Of a stretch of DNA of 6,752 bases, positions 1 to 6,400 are shown one piece after another. Under the pieces are notes generated by a model, which worked only from the letters and a program-made list of their open reading frames with translations, was not told the DNA's origin and ran no database searches. Position 1 is the stretch's first letter; each line of letters begins with the position of its first letter. The DNA comes from a bacterium (GTDB taxonomy: Bacteria > Zixibacteria > MSB-5A5 > GN15 > FEB-12), in assembly GCA_030640905.1 (NCBI GenBank), contig DAOWIM010000009.1:1-6752 (forward strand), in the 5' to 3' direction. Position numbers and translations under genes: made by a program.

Positions 1-527
1 ATGGGGGAGTCAGTCATTTTGCTGCAACCGTTATGGCGATCCGCAAGAAATTGCCGAACAGCAGTATCGAAATCCTGACGCCAGATTTTAGGAACGTTGC
101 CGATGCCGTTGACATCATCGTAGCCTGTCGTCCGGATGTTTTCAACCACAACGTCGAGACAGTGCCTCGCTTGTATCCTCATGTTCGATCTGGAGCGAAA
201 CTGGAGACATCGCTTGAGCTCCTGAGACAAGTTGCCGAGAAATCCTCTATTTTGACCAAGTCCGGGTTGATGGTTGGTCTGGGGGAAACAAGTGACGAAC
301 TTTGCCACCTGTTTTCGGATCTTGCCCATAGCGGTGTTTCAATCTTAACCATCGGACAATATCTGGCACCTTCCTCCGATCATTATCCTGTTGCAGAGTA
401 CATTCACCCCGATCAATTTGTCGAGATGGCCAGATTGGCCAGAGAAGCCGGAATCAAAACGGTAGTATCGGGTCCTCTCGTTCGTTCCTCCTATAAGGCC
501 GGCGAGTATATCAACGCCCGGGCCTGA
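1..527 (+). CDS. lipA: Lipoyl synthase, C-terminal part (5' end outside window)
   Basis: Radical-SAM enzyme that inserts two sulfur atoms into the octanoyl group on lipoyl domains of 2-oxoacid dehydrogenases and the glycine cleavage H protein, in the cytoplasm. The reading frame is open to the left edge: codons from position 3 read GGVSHFAATVM, matching the family stretch that follows 'DLPDGG', so the ATG at 33 is an internal methionine and not the start. About 174 residues are present of a usual 290-320. Visible family motifs are TPDF, VFNHNVETVPRLY, RPGA-like 'RSGA', TKSGLMVGLGE, TIGQYL, and the terminal RSSYKAGEY; a serine of the RSSY motif ligates the auxiliary 4Fe-4S cluster in characterised enzymes. 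The CX4CX5C and CX3CX2C cluster motifs must lie upstream and cannot be checked. The stop is TGA at 525-527. The next gene, on the same strand, starts 99 bases later. Identification is very secure by motif recognition. Confidence 0.96.
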   Translation, partial: GGVSHFAATVMAIRKKLPNSSIEILTPDFRNVADAVDIIVACRPDVFNHNVETVPRLYPHVRSGAKLETSLELLRQVAEKSSILTKSGLMVGLGETSDELCHLFSDLAHSGVSILTIGQYLAPSSDHYPVAEYIHPDQFVEMARLAREAGIKTVVSGPLVRSSYKAGEYINARA

Positions 528-580
528 ATTTCCCAAGCGCAATCTTTCAACAGATGCTATGCAGGTGGTGTCGGTTGAGC

Positions 581-601
581 ATCGGTATCCGATACATGTA
601 T
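581..601. repeat. Overlapping short dyads upstream of the HD-GYP gene
   Basis: Within the 99-base gap after lipA, three short perfect dyads overlap: ATCGG-TAT-CCGAT (581-593), GTATC-C-GATAC (585-595) and the 10-base palindrome ATACATGTAT (592-601). They lie 26-46 bases before the GTG start, where an operator or promoter might be. Each is short enough to occur by chance, so a regulatory role is only a guess. No convincing -35/-10 pair was found in this gap. Confidence 0.2.
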
Positions 602-614
602 TGATGAATCAAAA

Positions 615-629
615 AAAGGATTACCGGTG
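615..629 (+). promoter_or_regulatory. Ribosome binding site and GTG start of the HD-GYP gene
   Basis: AAAGGA at 615-620 is a good Shine-Dalgarno sequence, with a six-base spacer to the GTG at 627-629. This decides the start: the ATG at 604 is in another frame and closes after eight codons, and the resulting protein begins just before the REC-domain first strand (ILVVDDE), as expected. Confidence 0.8.
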
Positions 630-2138
630 ACCGACAGCAAACGACCAAACATTCTGGTAGTCGACGACGAGAAGTATATTTGTAGCGTCGTCGAAGAAGC
701 GCTGGCGGCTGACAAGTATGATGTTGTAGCTCTCACCAACCCCAAACAGGCTCTTGAATACATAGAGAATAATCACGTTGACCTTGTATTGACCGATCTG
801 GTGATGGGTGAGTATTCGGGGGTTCAGGTTCTGGAGTCGGCGCTGGCCCAGCACCCCGACGCTGTTATCATCCTGATGACCGCCCACCCGACCGTGCAGA
901 CTGCAATATCGGTACTGAAGAAAGGTGGCTATGATTTTCTGGTCAAGCCGTTCAAGTTGGAGCAACTGCGGACGGCTATCAAGAGAGGCCTTGATCATCA
1001 ACGGATGAAACGCGACAATCTGACCCTTCGCGGCCAGGTGGAATTTCTCAAGGTGGTCAATGCCGCAGGAGCCGGCACAGAGATTGTGCCATTTCTTGAT
1101 ATGGTTGTGGATTTCTGTTTGAAGGAATTCTCAGCCTCAGCGGTTGGAATAATCCAGATTGACCCCAAGACACGGGAGACGATCAGAAAAGCTCAGGGGG
1201 CGGCCTCGGAGTCTGTCGTTGGGGAAGTGCTGGATGAATCAACTATTCTCAAATTTGCTTATACCCGTAGCCCACGACCGCATGTGCAAGTTGAGAAAGT
1301 GCAGCGAGAAGACGGGCATGCTATCAACCGAATCCTGGTCTCGCGTCCGATATTTGTCCGGCGCAAGTTGCATGGTGTTATCAATCTATTGATGCTGACA
1401 ACATCTAACGAGATCATCAAAGGTCAACTGGACGTTCTTAATATCTTGGGTAACTCGGTCGCCTCGGCTATCGAAAATCAGCGACTGTATCAATTTCTAC
1501 GGTCGTCATACCTGCAGGCGATTGGAGGTCTGGCCAATGCCATTGAGGCGCGTGATCCATACACCGCCGGTCATACTGATCGCGTCTGCCAAATTGCCGA
1601 AGTGCTGGCGCGGCACCTTGGCTGGGACGAAACGGCTATCTATGATCTGATCATGGGCTGCACCTTGCACGACATAGGCAAGATCGGTGTGCCAGACAGT
1701 ATTTTGAAGAAGCCGGGCAAATTAACCGCCGAAGAGTTGGCCTCGATGCAGTCTCATCCGATGCTTGGACTGAAAATTATCAAGGGGATCGATCTGTTCA
1801 AACCCGCAACGCCATACATCATAGCGCATCACGAACGATTTGACGGCAAAGGGTATCCGCGGGGATTGAAGGGCGAGAATATTCCGGTCGAAGGTCGTCT
1901 GCTGGCCGTGGTTGATTGTTTCGATGCAATTCTCTCAGACCGTCCGTACCGGCAGGGTGCCGGCGTGGATGTTGCGGTCAAGGAATTGGTGGAGAACAAG
2001 GGGACGCAGTTTGATCCGACGATGGTCGATGCTTTCATGGAGGTGCTCGGCAAGGGACGAATTGATATCAAAGAGCTGTATGATTACGATGACGATGTCG
2101 CGGTTCCGGATGCCCCGGTGGCTACCGAAAAGGTATAG
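627..2138 (+). CDS. Response regulator with REC, GAF-like and HD-GYP domains (cyclic-di-GMP phosphodiesterase)
   Basis: Predicted cytoplasmic two-component response regulator of 503 residues whose output is hydrolysis of cyclic di-GMP. REC domain, residues about 8-122: acidic pair D13/D14, phospho-acceptor D57 (in LVLTDLVMGE), T85 and K107 (in VKPF) are all present, so it should accept a phosphoryl group. Residues about 145-287 look like a GAF domain, ending in the typical 'ASAIENQRLY'. HD-GYP domain, about 295-470: metal-ligand candidates H316 (TAGHT), H348-D349 (LHDIGK), H377, H401-H402, and D430; the HHERFDGKGYP signature is intact at 401-411, with K352 four residues after H348. The last 20 residues are an acidic tail. 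The start is GTG, chosen for the AAAGGA six bases upstream. No histidine kinase is in the window, so the partner is unknown. It may be co-transcribed with lipA, and its 3' end overlaps the convergent protease gene by 17 bases. Enzyme activity is inferred from intact motifs. Confidence 0.95.
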   Translation: MTDSKRPNILVVDDEKYICSVVEEALAADKYDVVALTNPKQALEYIENNHVDLVLTDLVMGEYSGVQVLESALAQHPDAVIILMTAHPTVQTAISVLKKGGYDFLVKPFKLEQLRTAIKRGLDHQRMKRDNLTLRGQVEFLKVVNAAGAGTEIVPFLDMVVDFCLKEFSASAVGIIQIDPKTRETIRKAQGAASESVVGEVLDESTILKFAYTRSPRPHVQVEKVQREDGHAINRILVSRPIFVRRKLHGVINLLMLTTSNEIIKGQLDVLNILGNSVASAIENQRLYQFLRSSYLQAIGGLANAIEARDPYTAGHTDRVCQIAEVLARHLGWDETAIYDLIMGCTLHDIGKIGVPDSILKKPGKLTAEELASMQSHPMLGLKIIKGIDLFKPATPYIIAHHERFDGKGYPRGLKGENIPVEGRLLAVVDCFDAILSDRPYRQGAGVDVAVKELVENKGTQFDPTMVDAFMEVLGKGRIDIKELYDYDDDVAVPDAPVATEKV

Positions 2139-3291
2139 GTGTAAGCGAGAGCGCGAGAATTATCAGAGCTGCAATACCGATTAATCTGGCTGTCCGGCCG
2201 GGTTTTTTTGTGTCGTCGAGAGTGGGGGGATGGGCTACCCCGAAGATCAATCCAAAGGCCGCAAACAGCCACCAGCCCGGCCAGTATAATCCAAGAACGA
2301 TCAGGGCAACCATCGAGAATTTCCCGAGGTTTTTCTGGGAGCGGGGAGCCAGACCGTAGATGATGTGGCCGCCGTCGAGCTGGCCCATCGGCAGGAGATT
2401 GATCGCGGTGACCAGCAAGCCTACCCATCCGGCGAAGGCCGCTTCGGTCAGATGGTAAAAGTGTCCAGCACTTGGCAGAGGTCCGAGCATGGCCAGGCCG
2501 CAGATGCGCATGAAAATTGATTCTCCCTCGAGTGAGAATGCCAGAGCTCCCGGCTGGAAGGTGGCACCCGGTACGATACTTGATTGCGACAACCCATAGA
2601 TCAACCACCCAACCGCAACTAACCATCCGGCGATTGGCCCGGCTGCGCCAACCTCAATGAGGTCGCGTCGATTTCGGAACGGGGATTTCGATTTGATGAT
2701 GGCACCGAAAGTACCAATGATGTTTGGCGCTGGAATGAAGTATGGCCACGAAGTTACGATGTTCCTCCGACGGCTGGCGACAAAGTGGCCCATCTCGTGT
2801 ATGAACAGGATCGATATCATGGCCAGCGTGAATTCGATACCAACTCCCGAAGCCAGGTCGGTCATGGTGTTGGCAAACGTCTGTGGTACAAGAGAGGCTG
2901 CCAGCTTGATTTCATCAATCATGCCGGTTGGCAGTTGCGCCGGGTCGATCACCGTGGTGAACATTGTGGCAGAGAGGTTTCTGAGAAAAACCGGTACAAA
3001 GTAAACCGAAAAAAGAGTGGCCACAAACAGGACGACGTTCAACGGCGGGATTCGGAACCGGGGCTTGGGATCAACAGTGAGGATCAGGTTGGCGCCGGAG
3101 GTATCATCGGTTGATCGATACCCGGCAAGTTTGAGACGGTCTCTAAGGAGTTGGAGCGATTTGCGGCGATCTGCTCGGTAGGCCAGGCTGAAGACTATCT
3201 GTTTGTTTTGTCGGTAAACTGTTTCAATTACAAAGAGGTCGGTCAGCAGGGGAACGATTGCTTCGATCTTTCTGTCGGAATCATTGGTCAT
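2122..3291 (-). CDS. Site-2 protease family (M50) membrane zinc metalloprotease, EGY-like
   Basis: Predicted intramembrane protease of 389 residues that cuts membrane proteins inside the lipid bilayer. Zinc-site motif HEMGHF is at 165-170 within a hydrophobic segment, and the third ligand motif NLLPMGQLDGG is at 298-308 (the NxxPxxxxDG pattern, D306). Hydrophobic segments lie at about 82-103, 150-172, 214-238, 280-302, 320-350 and 365-386. The first 75 residues form a soluble, charged N-terminal domain resembling that of plant chloroplast EGY proteases and their bacterial relatives. No PDZ domain is seen, unlike RseP. ATG at 3291-3289 is the longest possible start, because an in-frame TGA lies two codons upstream; no clear Shine-Dalgarno sequence precedes it. 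The stop is TAG at 2124-2122, inside the end of the convergent HD-GYP gene. No terminator was found beyond its end. The substrate is unknown; no anti-sigma factor is next to it. Confidence 0.93.
   Translation of the reverse strand: MTNDSDRKIEAIVPLLTDLFVIETVYRQNKQIVFSLAYRADRRKSLQLLRDRLKLAGYRSTDDTSGANLILTVDPKPRFRIPPLNVVLFVATLFSVYFVPVFLRNLSATMFTTVIDPAQLPTGMIDEIKLAASLVPQTFANTMTDLASGVGIEFTLAMISILFIHEMGHFVASRRRNIVTSWPYFIPAPNIIGTFGAIIKSKSPFRNRRDLIEVGAAGPIAGWLVAVGWLIYGLSQSSIVPGATFQPGALAFSLEGESIFMRICGLAMLGPLPSAGHFYHLTEAAFAGWVGLLVTAINLLPMGQLDGGHIIYGLAPRSQKNLGKFSMVALIVLGLYWPGWWLFAAFGLIFGVAHPPTLDDTKKPGRTARLIGIAALIILALSLTPIPFR
2183..2209 (+). terminator. Candidate intrinsic terminator for the HD-GYP gene, inside the protease coding sequence
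   Basis: AATCTGGC (2183-2190) can pair with GCCGGGTT (2197-2204) as an eight-base-pair stem with two G-U pairs and a six-base loop, followed by a run of seven T ending at 2209. It starts 45 bases after the stop of the plus-strand gene. It lies within the antisense of Lys-Lys-Pro-Gly codons of the protease, so the T run may simply reflect AAA AAA codons; hence moderate confidence. Confidence 0.42.
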
Positions 3292-3296
3292 ACATC

Positions 3297-3302
3297 ATGA
3301 TA
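3297..3302 (-). promoter_or_regulatory. Candidate -10 element for the protease gene, spaced for a leaderless transcript
   Basis: Read on the minus strand, TATCAT matches the -10 consensus TATAAT in five of six positions and ends five bases before the ATG at 3291. Transcription would then begin at or next to the start codon, which fits the missing Shine-Dalgarno sequence. No good -35 element is seen upstream. Such a hexamer is common by chance. Confidence 0.22.
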
Positions 3303-3326
3303 GATAGTGAGGTGTCCGGCGACCAG

Positions 3327-3361
3327 AAAAAAAGAAGCGAGGAGAAAACTCCTCGCTTCTT
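3327..3361 (-). terminator. Strong intrinsic terminator of the dockerin gene
   Basis: A perfect 13-base-pair inverted repeat (3332-3344 with 3349-3361; core GAAGCGAGGAG / CTCCTCGCTTC) encloses a four-base loop. On the minus strand it is followed by a run of seven T (the A run at 3327-3333, which overlaps the stem base). It sits 48 bases after the stop codon of the dockerin gene and is oriented to end that transcript before the protease gene. The plus-strand side has only a weak T-rich tail, so it works mainly on the minus strand. Confidence 0.93.
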
Positions 3362-3368
3362 CTATTTC

Positions 3369-3387
3369 AGTAGATTTGAAATCTACT
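3369..3387. repeat. 19-base perfect dyad between the dockerin gene and its terminator
   Basis: AGTAGATTT-G-AAATCTACT is a perfect nine-base inverted repeat around one central base. As RNA it could form an eight-pair stem with a three-base loop. It lies 21 bases after the dockerin gene stop and seven bases before the terminator stem. It has no T run of its own, so it is not a terminator by itself; it could protect the mRNA 3' end or bind a protein. The function is unknown. Confidence 0.7.
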
Positions 3388-3408
3388 TATTTCAACTGTT
3401 TACCTGTA

Positions 3409-6400
3409 TTACGGGCAACCAGTTGATGTCCACGAAGCCCAGCCGTTCAGCGGAGCAGCGGCAGGATTGAAATTGATGATGTAATCCTTAAGCTGCAGAG
3501 CGTCGTCCATATCGATATCGCCGTCGTTATCAACGTCACCGAGATGTTCGAACGGAATGGGACCCGGGTTGCTACCGGAATCGTAAGCGTAGCGGTTGAG
3601 GTAAACAACATCACCAATATTGAGGATATTGTTGTTGTCAACATCGCCACGACCGAAGCCGGCCCATTTGTTAGCCATATGAGCGGTAGGAGCAATCTCC
3701 GCCGCATCAGAGGCGTCAGTGAGCGTGGTCAACTGGAAGTTAGCCACGGCAAACCGGAAGGTTGACGGATCGTTGATAGGATCCACCGCCGCCGGGAAGT
3801 CGTGACCAACAATCGAGATATGACCCTGTTCGTCACCGGTGGTCGAGAACTCAAAGGCCTGGCCCCAGTAGGAACCGGTGCCACCATCATTACTCATCCA
3901 CAGGTAAGCATTATCATAATACGGATCGCTAGACCAGAGACCGTCGTGGCCGCACATTTTCACGGCACCGAGGATCGGAGTATAACCAGCACCAAACGGA
4001 ATCTTGACCGAACCCAAGGCAGTCGCGCCGCCGGCAGCGTTATGAGCCCACGCCGAGGAGATGCTGGCGTCATAGGCCATCACGTCGCTACCAACGTCAT
4101 AGTCATGGAACGAACCGAAGTACCAGTCATCGACGGCATTGCCATTACGTTCAGTGAAGTCCATCACGTCAAGCGTAAGGTTTGCCAACTGCTGAACATT
4201 GATAGCACCAAAGGTGCGTTGGTCAACCATGAGACCGATGGAAAGAGTATCATCCATACGACCGGTTTCCCAACCTTTGTGCCATGTCCAGAGATCGTCA
4301 GCGGCATCGCCGGCATCGTAGTAACCGAACACAGAGTCAACATATGTCCGGGCACCCATCATACCTTCAACGTCGAGATAGGTGACACCGTCGTCACTGA
4401 TCTGACCCATGACTACGTCGGTCAATACGGCCGGCTTGCAGTCATTGTCGCACCAGTTCGGATCACCCTGAGCACCGTAGAAGCCGTTGTTTTCACCGCC
4501 GCCGCTGGTCCAGTCCTGACTGTTCATAGCCAGGCGGTACTTATCAACGCCGTAGATGTAAGAGGCTTGGTACCAGGAGCTACCATCGCCATCAACTAAC
4601 CAGCAATGCGGATCCCAGTCGCCAGTACCCAGGCGAGCGGTGTTAGTGACCCACTGCAGGTTCTCGCCATCGTTCATACCGAAGTACAGGGAGGTGGTAT
4701 CAATGATACAACCGCCGATAACGTTGGCAAAAATACGCGGCTTGAGGCCCTGGTAGCCAGGAGTTGTTCCTGGCGGGTAGTTAGCAGCCACCTTGCCGTT
4801 GACGTCGTTGATATAATGGTCAAAATCGTCACAGTCAATGATCAGATAGAATTCGTGCGGACCACGATCAAGTGCACTCTGGTCACACTGGAATGCAATC
4901 GAACCAAACTGTTTCGGACCAATAGTCGCAGGGTAGGTAAGCGGAGTACCCGGGTAACCAACCATCCACGTCATATCAGTAACAACGGCAGCCATGCGGC
5001 CGACATTTTCTGTCTTAGTGGCGCGTGCGAACAGGTCGATGGTGCCAGTGAGACCGGCGTCATTGACGTCGAACTCACGGAACTTACCATCGCTGGTCAT
5101 CATGGTGGCGATGGAGGAAGCCGTATTGACTACATCCGGACGCACACCTTCAAAATAGGAGCTAAAGTCAGGGGTGCTCGTACCAGTAGCTTCTGTATCA
5201 GGATCAATTGTAATGCTCGCGATATTCAGGACTTCACAACCGGAGTTGTGCAGGATGTCCGTGAATTCCAGGTCTACAATCGCACTACCGAAGCTAACGT
5301 TAACCTTCGGCAGATAATCCATGATTTCCAGACGCGCACGATCAACATCGCCATGCTTGAAGCCGTAGATGCTACCCTGCATGTCAGCGGTAACAAGATA
5401 AGTCACATCTTCAAAGATAGTAGGCTCAACTTCAACCTCGGCTACGCCGAGTGAAACACCCACAACATTGTCAAAGACGGTGGCACCGGATTCAACCTTG
5501 CGATAGAAAATCCGTTCGCCGTCATCGGCATTGAAGAATGCAAGGAAACCACCTTCGTAGTATCCGTCACTCGCATTGCAACCAGCGACATAAATATCAG
5601 GTAGATATTCTTCGCAGCTGAGTGCCGGCTGGCCCATATGGCCGCCCTGGAAGGTCGGGAAAGCAGTGATATAGGACCTATCACCCTGGATTCTACGGAA
5701 AGCAAGAATGTTGCCTCCCAGCGGAGGATTGATCCAAGTGGAATTCGCAGGTATGATTACACGCATCTGATCAATGATCGGACCCGTGTAAAGCGTCCTT
5801 GCGGAATACGCACTTGTGGCCATCGTCATAGTCTTAGCCGTATTGTCAATGGCAATAACGTAATAGACGCCATCCGGAGGATCGCCATCGGCCGGTTTCT
5901 GAGCCGCTCCGTTCATATCGGAGTTGGCCAGAAGAACACCATTCATCGCATCATAACTCATGCTGCCGAAGAAGCCTTCAACGTTATCTACCGGATCAAT
6001 CCACGGCCAGTAAGTCGGCCCTTCAAGAGCATTGGACTGCGTGTAGTAATCAAGAATAGTACCGTCAGCCGGATCAATCATGTAGATGTCGCCAGCGGCG
6101 AGACCGTCGTAGTGACCAGTTCCGAAGAACAGGTTTGTACCGTCGGTGCAACCGGCGAGAACTGCGTTGTCGCCAATATCAATGCTGCCATCAGGAGTAG
6201 GCCATGTAGCCAACGGCTGACCATTGTATAGATCGACAGCAAAGAGTTCAGCATCTTCAGCAGTGAAATACAGGTTATCACCGAGTACTACAAAGTTGGC
6301 ATAACGAATATCGATACTGGCTCTTTCGGTAAACCACAACCATTCCCACGTTCCCCACTTGAAGGCGGAGACGCGGCGTGTGGAAGCCGTCGGGCAAAGA

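Noticed and set aside
33..527. Reading lipA as a short complete gene starting at the ATG at 33
   Set aside because: The frame continues to the left edge and the upstream codons (GGVSHFAATV) match the family, so the ATG is internal and the gene is cut by the window.
2084..2626. Minus-strand ORF of 180 codons
   Set aside because: It overlaps the protease gene in another frame on the same strand, and the protease frame has unmistakable motifs while this one has none.
3327..3361. Terminator as bidirectional
   Set aside because: The plus-strand side after the stem has only scattered T, and no plus-strand gene ends there.
3258..3470. Plus-strand ORF of 70 codons across the intergenic region
   Set aside because: It runs through the terminator hairpin and both gene ends, with no recognisable motif.
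3802..4599. Plus-strand ORF of 265 codons inside the dockerin gene
   Set aside because: It is antisense in exact codon register to a clearly real gene and its composition (Thr, Val, Ile, Arg-rich, no motif) is that of a shadow.
5319..5352. GDVD motif at residue 466 as a third dockerin calcium loop
   Set aside because: Loop positions 5 and 12 lack calcium ligands (Ala and a non-acidic residue) and there is no following dockerin helix; it reads as the end of the propeller.
4606..5454. Plus-strand ORF of 282 codons inside the dockerin gene
   Set aside because: Same register shadow as the previous one; open only because the sense gene lacks TTA, CTA and TCA codons.
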